The notes below the pieces were generated by a model, which saw nothing but the letters and a program-made list of their open reading frames with translations, made no database searches and had not been told where the DNA came from. Shown one piece after another: positions 49,901 to 58,116 of a stretch of 64,000 bases of DNA. The translations under genes were made by a program, and so were the position numbers. Source of the stretch: an uncultured Thermoanaerobaculia bacterium (GTDB lineage Bacteria > Acidobacteriota > Thermoanaerobaculia > Multivoradales > Multivoraceae); assembly GCA_951812325.1 (NCBI GenBank), contig OX638294.1, forward strand, positions 1-64,000. The letters run 5' to 3'. Position 1 is the first letter of the stretch. Each line of letters opens with the position of its first letter.

Positions 49901-50689
49901 CCCCGGTCTGTCTTGCTGGCGCCGGCAGCTGCGGCGCTGGTCCTCGCCTGCGCGCCGGCGCCCGTCCCCGAGTACTACGAGATCCGCCGCTATCGGCTCG
50001 CGGACGAGGACAGCCGGGAGACCGTCCTCGCCTACCTGGAGAACGCCCTGCTGCCGGCGCTGAGCCGCGCGGGCATCGACCGGGTGGGCGTGTTCGGCGT
50101 CGAACCGCCCGCGGAGGCGGAGGAGGCCCCTGATCCCGTGGACGCGCTCTCCGTGTGGGCGATCATCGCGTTCCCCGGTATCGATGACTTCATCGGCATG
50201 AAGTCCGCGCTGGAAGCTGACGCGGCCTACCTGGAGGCTGCGGCGCCGATGTACGCCACGCCGACCCGGGAGCCGATCTACGAACGGGTCGAGAGCTGGT
50301 TCCTGCGCGCCTTCGAGGGCATGCCGGTGATGGAACTGCCGCCGCAGACAGCGGCCGGCGAAGACCGGATCTTCGAACTCCGCCTGTACGAGAGCCACAA
50401 CGAGGACACGGCGCGCCGCAAGGTCCACATGTTCAACCACGGCGAAATCGACATCATGAGGGATGTCGACATGGCGCCGCTTCTGTACGGCGAACTGCTG
50501 ATCGGCGCCAACGTGCCGGCGCTCGTCTACATCCTCTCGGCGCCGGACATGGAATCGCACCGGGAGCACTGGCGCACGTTCCTGGAGCACCCGGAATGGG
50601 AGCGGATGCGTGACATGGAGATGTACAAGGGCACCGTCTCGGGGATCGAGAACGTCTTCCTCAGGCCGACCGCGTTCTCCCGAATCTGA
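49874..50689 (+). CDS. NIPSNAP-family lipoprotein
   Basis: The 271-residue protein has a lipobox (ALVLAC) and two dimeric alpha/beta-barrel (NIPSNAP) domains: YYEIRRYRLADEDSRETVLAYLENALLPALSRAG and IFELRLYESHNEDTARRKVHMFNHGEIDIMRDVDMAPLLYGELL. Function of this family in bacteria is unclear. I chose ATG at 49874 because the signal peptide follows at once. An in-frame ATG at 49796, with nearly the same surrounding bases, would add 26 residues. Confidence 0.8.
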   Translation: MSMIEPRRGPRSVLLAPAAAALVLACAPAPVPEYYEIRRYRLADEDSRETVLAYLENALLPALSRAGIDRVGVFGVEPPAEAEEAPDPVDALSVWAIIAFPGIDDFIGMKSALEADAAYLEAAAPMYATPTREPIYERVESWFLRAFEGMPVMELPPQTAAGEDRIFELRLYESHNEDTARRKVHMFNHGEIDIMRDVDMAPLLYGELLIGANVPALVYILSAPDMESHREHWRTFLEHPEWERMRDMEMYKGTVSGIENVFLRPTAFSRI

Positions 50690-50713
50690 TCCCGGCCGTC
50701 CCGGCGCCGGTCG

Positions 50714-51295
50714 CTACTCGCCTTCCTCGGCAGCGGCTTCCGCGGCACTGCCAGGCCAACGTACCCAGTAGCCGTCGACCCAGACCAGATCCTCGTTGAA
50801 GTCGGTGCCGCGGAAGGCGCCGATCTCGTAGCTGGACTCGGGCTGGGCGGTGGCGGAACCGTCGCGGCCGCCGCTCCAGATGCCGATCACCTGGGAGCTG
50901 AACAGCTGGTCCGAGCCCGCGAAACCGAAGCGGTAGGGGTTGTTCCAGCCGTCGCGTTCGGGCACGTCCTGGAGGTAGAAGAAATCGTCCGACGGTCGGA
51001 GCAGAGCCGCCAGGTCGTCGTGGGCGAAATCGGGCTGGGTGAACTCGCTCCAGGCGAACGTTGCCGTCGTGCTCGAGCCGGCCGCGGCGGCGCTGACCTG
51101 GTCGCTGAGCCACTGCATCCAGGCGGTACCGACGCTCTTCATGTCGGCCTGGGTCCGTGTCTGGTTCGCGTTCTGAAGTCCGCTCATCAGGTTCGGCACC
51201 AGCAACGCGGAAATGATGCCGATGATCGCCACGACGATCAGCAGTTCGATCAGGGTAAAGCCGCCCTGCCGGCGGTGGGAGCGCGCTCCTTGCAT
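50714..51295 (-). CDS. Type II secretion/type IV pilin-like pseudopilin (GspG-like)
   Basis: The 193-residue protein has the prepilin motif RRQGGFTLIELLIVVAIIGII: cleavage after Gly, Phe+1 and Glu+5. The soluble part (WLSDQ, DGWNNPYRF, WSGGRDG) resembles GspG-type major pseudopilins with their Ca-binding loop (WNNPY). No other secretion gene is nearby, so it is an isolated pseudopilin. Convergent with the NIPSNAP gene. Confidence 0.88.
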   Translation of the reverse strand: MQGARSHRRQGGFTLIELLIVVAIIGIISALLVPNLMSGLQNANQTRTQADMKSVGTAWMQWLSDQVSAAAAGSSTTATFAWSEFTQPDFAHDDLAALLRPSDDFFYLQDVPERDGWNNPYRFGFAGSDQLFSSQVIGIWSGGRDGSATAQPESSYEIGAFRGTDFNEDLVWVDGYWVRWPGSAAEAAAEEGE

Positions 51296-51556
51296 CTTCG
51301 TCTTCCTTCGGTGGGGTCGATGGTGGGTCGCGAGGGCGTCTCGCTTCGCTGTCGGCCTACAGGATGATACGGAACGCGCCGGCGGAACGTCCATGCTGAA
51401 GACGAGCGCCGGGGCGGCGGCGCCCGGCCCGCCCGACCTCGCGCCAGCCGCGTGCTTGACGACGCGCAGCTGGAGGTGGTGCGCTCGTGGCGCGGGCCGC
51501 GGCGCCTGGGCGGCGGTGCGGTCGCCGGTTGCTCCACGGATCGGGGGCGGCCGGAT
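51296..51556. other. Divergent intergenic region
   Basis: These 261 bases separate the pseudopilin gene from the ATP-grasp gene and must hold promoters for both. No clear promoter boxes, palindromes or supported gene are visible. If the ATP-grasp gene starts at the upstream GTG (51452) the gap is about 100 bases shorter. Confidence 0.4.
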
Positions 51557-53071
51557 ATGCTGCCTCGGCGCGCCTGGCCGGGCGAGTGCCTGTCCGCTCC
51601 CGGCGCGAGACGGACTTCGCCCACGCGCGGCCAGCTCTTGGACTTCGATTCCTACGACCACGATCCCGCGATCTTCGACGAGATGTTCGTCGCGCGGGGC
51701 GCGCCGCGCGAACACTGCCGAGCGGTCCACGAGGCGCTCCGGAGCGTGCGCCGCCAGGAGCTGGAGACGATTCAGGAGCGGGTGACGCGCTCCTTCTCGC
51801 AGGAGGGGATCACCTTCACGGTCTACGGCGACGAGGAGGCCGAGGAGCGGACCATTCCGATCGACTGCGTGCCCCGCCTGCTCAGACTCGCCGAATGGCG
51901 CGAACTGGAAGTCGGTCTGGTGCAGCGCATCTCGGCTCTCAACCTCTTCCTGGCCGATGTCTACGGCGATTGCCGGATCGTTCGCGACGGGGTGATTCCC
52001 ATCGACGTGGTCTTCGATTGCCCGCAGTACCGGCCCGAGATGCGCGGCGTCAGCGTTCCGAACAACGCCTGGGTGGCCGTCTGCGGAACGGACATCGTGC
52101 GCACGCATGAGGGCTTCATGGTGCTGGAGGACAACCTCCGGGTGCCTTCGGGCGTCTCGTACATGATCGCCAACCGGAAGGCGGTCAAGGCCGGGCTGCG
52201 ACGCCTCTTCCGGACCTGCCGGGTCCAGGAGGTCGAACACTACGGCCGCCTGCTGCGCCAGACGCTGACCGAGCTGGCGCCGGGCGGCCGGCCGGATCCG
52301 AGCCTGGCCCTGCTGACTCCGGGAACCTGGAACTCCGCGTTCTACGAGCACATGTTCCTGGCCCAGGAGATCGGCGCGGAGCTGGTCGAGGGACAGGACC
52401 TGCTGGTCAACGACGGCTTCGTCTACATGCGCACGACGGCCGGGCTGCGCCGGGTCGACGTGATCTACCGTCGCGTGGATGACGACTTTCTCGACCCCCT
52501 GGTCTTCCGCAGGGACTCGCTTCTCGGCGTGCCGGGGCTGCTCAACGCGTTCAAGCGGGGCCACGTGACCCTGGCCAACGCTCCCGGTACGGGCGTCGCC
52601 GACGACAAGAGCGTCTACGCCTACGTGCCCGACATGGTCCGCTACTACCTGGCCGAGGAGCCTCTGCTCAAGAACGTCGACACCCGCCTCTGCAGGCGAC
52701 CCGAAGACCTCGAGTACACGTTGGACAATCTCGAACATCTGGTGGTCAAGCGGGTCGGGGAGTCCGGCGGTCACGGCATGCTGGTCGGCCCCCACTCGAC
52801 GCCGGAGGAGCGCGACGAGTTCAGGGAGTCGCTCCGGGCCGCCCCGGCGGAGTACATCTCGCAGCCGACCCTCGCCCTGTCGAGGTCGCCCTGCCTGGTC
52901 GACGGTCGCGCGGAACCGCGCCACGTCGACCTGCGGCCGTTCGTGCTGACGGGGGCGCAAACCCGGATCGTCCCGGGCGCCCTCTGCCGGGTGGCGCTGC
53001 GCCGCGGGAGCCTGGTCGTCAACTCGAGCCAGGGCGGCGGCGGCAAGGACCTGTGGGTCGTGGACCTCTGA
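51557..53071 (+). CDS. Circularly permuted ATP-grasp protein
   Basis: The protein of about 504 residues belongs to the circularly permuted ATP-grasp type 2 family: FDEMF near the start, RTIPIDCVPRLL, RISALNLFLADVYGD, the ATP-grasp segments GTDIVRTHEGFMVLEDNLRVPSGVSYM and LLTPGTWNSAFYEH, and LVVKRVGESGGHGMLVGP plus VNSSQGGGGKDLWV. Family members are predicted peptide-bond-forming ligases and usually occur with alpha-E and transglutaminase genes, as here. Start uncertain (ATG 51557 or GTG 51452). Stop overlaps the next ATG (TGATG). Confidence 0.88.
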   Translation: MLPRRAWPGECLSAPGARRTSPTRGQLLDFDSYDHDPAIFDEMFVARGAPREHCRAVHEALRSVRRQELETIQERVTRSFSQEGITFTVYGDEEAEERTIPIDCVPRLLRLAEWRELEVGLVQRISALNLFLADVYGDCRIVRDGVIPIDVVFDCPQYRPEMRGVSVPNNAWVAVCGTDIVRTHEGFMVLEDNLRVPSGVSYMIANRKAVKAGLRRLFRTCRVQEVEHYGRLLRQTLTELAPGGRPDPSLALLTPGTWNSAFYEHMFLAQEIGAELVEGQDLLVNDGFVYMRTTAGLRRVDVIYRRVDDDFLDPLVFRRDSLLGVPGLLNAFKRGHVTLANAPGTGVADDKSVYAYVPDMVRYYLAEEPLLKNVDTRLCRRPEDLEYTLDNLEHLVVKRVGESGGHGMLVGPHSTPEERDEFRESLRAAPAEYISQPTLALSRSPCLVDGRAEPRHVDLRPFVLTGAQTRIVPGALCRVALRRGSLVVNSSQGGGGKDLWVVDL

Positions 53072-54033
53072 TGCTCTCACGCAGTGCCCAGGGCGTGTAC
53101 TGGATGGGTCGCTACCTGACCCGCGCCCATCACGTGAGCCATCTGCTCGAATTGCACGTGCAGGCGCTGGTCGACCGGTCGGTCGAGGAGATCCACTTCG
53201 GCTGGAGACGCATCTACCGGGCGATGAAGCGGCTCCCTCCGGCCGGGGAAGAGTGGCTGCCGGAGGCCGAGGAGCTCGCGCTGGCGGATTCGTTCACCCT
53301 GGCGGACGATCTCACCTTCGAACGGTCGAATCCCGATTCGGTCTGGAGCAGCCTGGAGCGGGGGCGCGAGAACGCCCGGCAGATGCGCCACTGCATCAGC
53401 GCCGAGATGTGGTCCTGTCTGAACCTGGCCTATCTACGCATGCGGGACCTGGAGACCGTGGACATCTGGAGGACTCCGGAGGCCTTCTACGGTCAGACCT
53501 GCAACGAGATCCACAACTTCGTGGGCATTGCCGACGCGACGATGTACCGGGGGGCCGCCTGGCGGTTCATGCGCCTCGGCCGCGCGATCGAACGGGTTCA
53601 GCTTGCGGTATCGCTGATCCTCGCGCAGACCGAACTCGGCCGGCGCATGAAGAGACGTACCCTGGGCTGGGCCAGCATGCTGCGCATGCACCACGCCTCC
53701 GAGGCCTACAGCCGGTTGTACGGGATCGAAATCCGGCCGAGCCGCGTCCTCGATCTGCTGGCGAGCGATCCCCTGCTGCCGGCCTCGGTGCTCAGTTCGG
53801 TCCGCGCGGCGGCGGCGGAGCTGGATGCAATCGCGACGGGGCCGGATGCGGAGGCCGACGCGGCGGCGAGACGGCTGGCGGGCCGCGCCGGCGCCATGAT
53901 CCTCTACGACTGGCCCGAGGCCAGGGATCGGGAGGAACTCCTGCGGCGGGTGGATCGGTGCACGCGCGATCTCCACGGCACGGTGCTGGATGCGTTCGTG
54001 GACTACGGGATTCAGGACGCTCCCCTGCGGTGA
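53071..54033 (+). CDS. Alpha-E domain protein
   Basis: The 320-residue all-helical protein starts MLSRSAQGVYWMGRYLTRAHHVSHLLEL, the signature of the alpha-E (DUF403) family. The conserved AWRFMRLGRAIERVQ helix is present. Alpha-E proteins accompany circularly permuted ATP-grasp and transglutaminase proteins. Coupled at both ends (TGATG). Confidence 0.92.
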   Translation: MLSRSAQGVYWMGRYLTRAHHVSHLLELHVQALVDRSVEEIHFGWRRIYRAMKRLPPAGEEWLPEAEELALADSFTLADDLTFERSNPDSVWSSLERGRENARQMRHCISAEMWSCLNLAYLRMRDLETVDIWRTPEAFYGQTCNEIHNFVGIADATMYRGAAWRFMRLGRAIERVQLAVSLILAQTELGRRMKRRTLGWASMLRMHHASEAYSRLYGIEIRPSRVLDLLASDPLLPASVLSSVRAAAAELDAIATGPDAEADAAARRLAGRAGAMILYDWPEARDREELLRRVDRCTRDLHGTVLDAFVDYGIQDAPLR

Positions 54034-54944
54034 TGACGGCGCGGCCGATGCAGTGCGAGGTCGAACACCGGACACGGTACCGCTACGCCCGGAACGCGCG
54101 CGGCTGCGTGTTGATGCTGTGCCTCCAGCCGGCCTCGGGGCCTGGACAGGGAGTGCTGGAGTTCCGGATCGACACCGAGCCGCCGGCATCGCTGAGTCCC
54201 GAGCGCGACTGGTTCGGCAATCGACGGCACGTGCTGAACGTCCACCGGCTGCACCGGGAACTGACGATCACCTCGCGGTGCCGGTTGGAACTCCATCCCC
54301 GGCCGGCGCCGGACGCGGCGGGGGATTGGGAGGAAGTCCGTTCCTGGCGTGGGCTTCCGGAGTACTGGCACCTCGTGCAGCCGAGTCGTCTGGCCCGTCC
54401 GTCTCCGGCGCTCGAGGCCTTCGTGCGCCGGGAACGTCTTCAACCCGGCGAGGATCCCATGGCGACGATGCAGTGTCTTTCGGATAGCATCCGCAACAGG
54501 TTCGACTACCGGCCCGGCAGTACCTCGGCCGATTCTCCGATCGAGCACGTCCTGGAGTCCGGTCGCGGCGTCTGTCAGGATTTCGCCCACGTGATGATTG
54601 CCATTGCCCGTTCCTGGGGCGTTCCGTCCCGCTACGTATCCGGCTATCTGCACACGTCCGGCGACCCGGGCGGACAAACGGCGGCGACGGGCAGCCATGC
54701 CTGGGTCGAATGCAGGTTGCCCGGCGCCGGATGGGTCGGCTTCGACCCGACCAACCCGGCCGGCGGGGACGGGCGCCACATCCGCGTGGCCACCGGACGG
54801 GACTACGCCGATGTATCGCCGACGAGCGGGGTCTTCCGCGGCAACGGGGATGCGGAGATCGAAGTCGATGTGATAGTGAAGACCGTCGGTCCGCCGGGAC
54901 CGGAAGACACCGTAAGCGGAAGAAACAGGAGGCAGAGAGGATGA
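54033..54944 (+). CDS. Transglutaminase-like cysteine protease
   Basis: The 303-residue protein has the bacterial transglutaminase N-terminal domain (VEHRTRYRYA, LMLCLQPASGPGQ) and the catalytic domain with Cys in GRGVCQDFAHVMIAIARSWG, His in GSHAWVE and Asp in GFDPTNPAGG. It could cleave or form isopeptide bonds on the product of the ATP-grasp partner. ATG at 54033 overlaps the alpha-E stop; its TGA overlaps the STAS ATG. Confidence 0.92.
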   Translation: MTARPMQCEVEHRTRYRYARNARGCVLMLCLQPASGPGQGVLEFRIDTEPPASLSPERDWFGNRRHVLNVHRLHRELTITSRCRLELHPRPAPDAAGDWEEVRSWRGLPEYWHLVQPSRLARPSPALEAFVRRERLQPGEDPMATMQCLSDSIRNRFDYRPGSTSADSPIEHVLESGRGVCQDFAHVMIAIARSWGVPSRYVSGYLHTSGDPGGQTAATGSHAWVECRLPGAGWVGFDPTNPAGGDGRHIRVATGRDYADVSPTSGVFRGNGDAEIEVDVIVKTVGPPGPEDTVSGRNRRQRG

Positions 54945-55279
54945 ACGTCCAGGCTGAGCACCACGACGGGGTTCTTGTCGCGAAAGTCGAGGGCCGCGTC
55001 GACAGCTCGAACTCTCAGGACTTCGAGCGCCAGTTGCATGAGGCCTTCGGTGACGACGCCGGGGCCGTCGTGATGGATCTCGGTCAGCTCGCGTACATCA
55101 GCAGTGCCGGCTTGAGGGTGGTTCTTCTGGTGGCCAAGACCCTCGGGCAGCGCAACGTGGGCATCTCCCTCTGCTCGCTCTCCGGTCCTGTCCAGTCGGT
55201 CTTCGAGATCAGCGGGTTCAACCGCATCATCCAGATTCACGAGAATCGGACCGCCGCCCTCGCCGCTGCAGGTAAGTAG
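54941..55279 (+). CDS. STAS-domain anti-sigma factor antagonist (SpoIIAA/RsbV-like)
   Basis: The 112-residue protein has the STAS fold with VEGRVDSSNSQDFE and the phosphorylatable Ser in MDLGQLAYISSAGLRVVLLV. It would bind the RsbW-like kinase encoded two genes downstream, with phosphorylation deciding partner choice. RBS CAGGAGG precedes the ATG. Confidence 0.93.
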   Translation: MNVQAEHHDGVLVAKVEGRVDSSNSQDFERQLHEAFGDDAGAVVMDLGQLAYISSAGLRVVLLVAKTLGQRNVGISLCSLSGPVQSVFEISGFNRIIQIHENRTAALAAAGK

Positions 55280-55298
55280 GCCGCCCCGGCGTCGCTGC

Positions 55299-56495
55299 AT
55301 GTCCGACAGATCGAGCGCCCGGGCCGCGCGTGCGGCCAACCCCGACTACAAGATCCTGGTCGTCGATGACGAGCCGGACCTGGAGCGCCTGATCAGGCAG
55401 CGGATGCGCCGTCACATCCGCTCGGGCCGCTACGGTTTCGAGTTCGCCGGCAACGGAATCGAGGCGCTGGAGAAACTCGTCGAGCTCCCGGACATAGACA
55501 TCGTCCTCTCGGACATCAACATGCCGAAGATGGACGGTCTGACCCTGTTGCAGCAGATCCCCGAGGTGAACTCGGATATCCGCTCCGTCATCGTTTCGGC
55601 GTACGGCGACATGGAGAACATCCGCACCGCGATGAACCGCGGCGCGTTCGACTTCGTGACCAAGCCGATCGACTTTGCGGATCTCCAGGTCACGATCGAC
55701 CGGACGCTCAGGCACCTTGACGAGTGGCGCGCCGCGCTGGCGTCGCGGGACAAGCTGGTCGCGCTTCAGAACGAGCTGGACGTGGCCACGAAGATCCAGC
55801 AGTCGATCCTGCCGGACACGTTCCCCCACGTCGACGGCTGCGAGATCTTCGGCTGCATGGAGGCGGCGCGCAACGTCGGCGGCGACTTCTTCGACGTGAT
55901 CAGGCTGGACAGGGGCTGCCTCGGGCTCGCCGTCGCCGACGTCTCGGACAAGGGCGTTCCGGCGGCGCTGTTCATGATGTCGAGTCGCACCCTGCTCAAG
56001 GGGGCGGCGGTCGGCGTCGGCGATCCGGCCCTGGTTCTGGCTGAAGTGAACGATCTGTTGAACGAGACGAACGACGCAGCGATGTTCGTCACCGTCTTCT
56101 ACGGCGTCTACGACCCCTCGACCAGGGTGCTGACCTTCTCCAACGGCGGCCACAACCCGCCTCTCGTCGTTCACGCCGACGGCAGCTCCGAGGAGCTCGA
56201 GCTGACCGGCGGCATCGCTCTCGGCGCGGTCCCGCACTTCGAGTACGGCCAGGCCAGCGTGCAACTCCAGCCGGGAGACCTGGTCGTCTTCTTCACCGAC
56301 GGAGTGACCGAGGCGATCAACCTGGCGAACGAGGAGTTCGGTCTGGAGACCCTCCAGGCGTTGTTCGAGGACGGCGAGGCCCGGAGTGCCCGGGAGGCCG
56401 CGGAGATGATTCTGCAGGCGGTGCGCGAGTTTGCCGGGGAGGCGCCGCAGTTCGACGACCTGACCTGCATGACCCTGCGTGTTGCTGACGAGTGA
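55299..56495 (+). CDS. Receiver-PP2C phosphatase (RsbU/SpoIIE-type response regulator)
   Basis: The 398-residue protein has an N-terminal receiver domain (VVDDEP; phospho-Asp72 in VLSDINMPKMDG; TKP). A linker helix (ALQNELDVATKIQQSILP) leads to a PPM/SpoIIE phosphatase domain with metal sites GGDFFDV, ADVSDKGVPAALFM, GGHNPP and FTDGVTEA. It should dephosphorylate the STAS protein on receiving a phosphoryl signal, probably from the histidine kinase at 58113. Confidence 0.95.
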   Translation: MSDRSSARAARAANPDYKILVVDDEPDLERLIRQRMRRHIRSGRYGFEFAGNGIEALEKLVELPDIDIVLSDINMPKMDGLTLLQQIPEVNSDIRSVIVSAYGDMENIRTAMNRGAFDFVTKPIDFADLQVTIDRTLRHLDEWRAALASRDKLVALQNELDVATKIQQSILPDTFPHVDGCEIFGCMEAARNVGGDFFDVIRLDRGCLGLAVADVSDKGVPAALFMMSSRTLLKGAAVGVGDPALVLAEVNDLLNETNDAAMFVTVFYGVYDPSTRVLTFSNGGHNPPLVVHADGSSEELELTGGIALGAVPHFEYGQASVQLQPGDLVVFFTDGVTEAINLANEEFGLETLQALFEDGEARSAREAAEMILQAVREFAGEAPQFDDLTCMTLRVADE

Positions 56496-56911
56496 GCGCG
56501 AGTCTCACCCTGCGGGTTCCCAACCGGATCGAGGCGTTTGCGGGCGTCACGGAGGCGGTCGAAACGCTCGGGCGCGAGGAGGACTGGGCGCCGGACGTTG
56601 CGTACGCCGTCGTTCTGGCGCTCGAGGAGCTGGCGACGAACGTCGTGCGCCACGGCGGGAGCGAGGAAGGGGCCAGCGAGATCGAGATCAAAGTCGTCTC
56701 GACGGACACCGAAGCGCGAGTCGAGGTTCGCGATGGCGGCAAGCCGTTCGACCCGTTCCGCGACGCTCCCGAGCCGGACACCGAAGCCGTGCTGGAGGAC
56801 CGGAAGATCGGCGGCCTGGGTGTCCACCTGGTGCGGGTCCTGATGGACGAGGCGTGCTACCGGCGCGAGGGCGGTCGCAACCATGTGACGATGGTCAAGC
56901 GGCGGAGTTGA
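56492..56911 (+). CDS. RsbW-like anti-sigma/serine kinase (GHKL ATPase)
   Basis: The 139-residue protein has the GHKL N-box ALEELATNVVRHGG, G1 VRDGGKPFDP and G2 GGLGVHLV, as in RsbW/SpoIIAB kinases. It would phosphorylate the STAS antagonist and bind a sigma factor or another target. GTG start overlaps the phosphatase stop (GTGA). Confidence 0.92.
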   Translation: MSASLTLRVPNRIEAFAGVTEAVETLGREEDWAPDVAYAVVLALEELATNVVRHGGSEEGASEIEIKVVSTDTEARVEVRDGGKPFDPFRDAPEPDTEAVLEDRKIGGLGVHLVRVLMDEACYRREGGRNHVTMVKRRS

Positions 56912-56925
56912 GCCCGGCGGCACGG

Positions 56926-58116
56926 ATGCGCGTTCGTGCACAGGGGACCCTGACGGCGTCGGTCTGCGCCGCCCTGATCGCTCTGGGTCCGGCCCCTGTC
57001 GGAGCGCAGGCGCCAGAGGTTCCGGGCGTATCTCCCGAGCGCGTCCGGTTCGGCCAGTCCGCCGCCTTCAGCGGTCCGGCAGCCGAGCTCGGCAGGGGCA
57101 TGCGGCTCGGCATCGAGGCGGCGTTCGAGGAGGCCAACGACTCGGGCGGCGTGCACGGGCGGCGCCTGGAACTGGTCACGGTGGACGACGGCTACGAGCC
57201 GGAGGCCGCGATCCGCAACACCCGCCGATTGATCGAGGACGAGGGGGTGTTCGCCCTGGTCGGCGGCGTCGGTACGCCGACGTCCCGTTCCGCGGTACCG
57301 GTGGCCGCGGAGGCCGGCGTGCCGTACATCGCGCCGTTCACCGGCGCCGGGTTTCTCCGCGCCGAACCCCACGTGATCAACCTCCGCGCGTCCTACGCCC
57401 AGGAGACGGAAGAAATGGTGGCGCGGCTCACCGGGGATCTCGGCGTCAAGCGCATCGCGATCGTCATCCAGGACGATTCCTTCGGCCGCGCGGGACTCGC
57501 GGGCGTGCGGGCCGCCTTCGCCAAGCGGGGCATGGAGGCGGTCGGGATCGGGGTCTACCCGCGCAACACGACCGCGGTCAAGACGGCCATCGTCGACATT
57601 GCGGCGGGCAGGCCGGAGGCGGTGATCGTGGTGGGCGCCTACCAGCCGGTGGCCAGCCTGATCGCCTGGACCCGCCACATCGGGCTCGATCCGGTGTTCA
57701 TGACCCTCTCGTTCGTCGGCAGCAATGCCCTGGCGGAGGAACTCGGTCCACGCGGCGCCGGCGTCTACGTGACCCAGGTCGTGCCCTTTCCGACCGCGCG
57801 CAACTCGAAAGTGGCCGCCGCCTATCGGGCAGCGCTGCGCGCCCACACCGACGGCGCCGAACCGGGCTTCGTTTCGTTCGAGGGGTACCTCGCCGGGCGC
57901 CTGGTCATCGAAGCACTCCAGCGGTGCGGCACGGCGGTCGATCGCGAGCGCTTCATCGAGGTCCTGCGCAGCGCCGGCTACATCGACCTGGACGGCTTCC
58001 GGCTGGTGTTCGGCGCCGAGGACAATCAGGGCTCGGACGCCGTGTTCCTGACCGTGATCGACGAGCGGGGCCGGTATCGATCGGCGACGCGTCTGGAGGC
58101 TCGAACGAACCCGTGA
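56926..58116 (+). CDS. LivK-like periplasmic binding protein (possible kinase sensor)
   Basis: The 396-residue protein has a signal peptide (ending VGAQA) and a type I periplasmic binding fold: VRFGQSAAFSGPAAELGRGMRLGIEAAFEEAN, ELVTVDDGYEPEAAIRNTRRLIED, GGVGTPTS and FVSFEGYLAGRLVIEAL. It is similar to the branched-chain amino acid (LivK/ABC substrate-binding) family. No ABC permease or ATPase is adjacent. Its stop overlaps the histidine kinase start (GTGA), which suggests it feeds ligand information to that kinase. Confidence 0.9.
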   Translation: MRVRAQGTLTASVCAALIALGPAPVGAQAPEVPGVSPERVRFGQSAAFSGPAAELGRGMRLGIEAAFEEANDSGGVHGRRLELVTVDDGYEPEAAIRNTRRLIEDEGVFALVGGVGTPTSRSAVPVAAEAGVPYIAPFTGAGFLRAEPHVINLRASYAQETEEMVARLTGDLGVKRIAIVIQDDSFGRAGLAGVRAAFAKRGMEAVGIGVYPRNTTAVKTAIVDIAAGRPEAVIVVGAYQPVASLIAWTRHIGLDPVFMTLSFVGSNALAEELGPRGAGVYVTQVVPFPTARNSKVAAAYRAALRAHTDGAEPGFVSFEGYLAGRLVIEALQRCGTAVDRERFIEVLRSAGYIDLDGFRLVFGAEDNQGSDAVFLTVIDERGRYRSATRLEARTNP

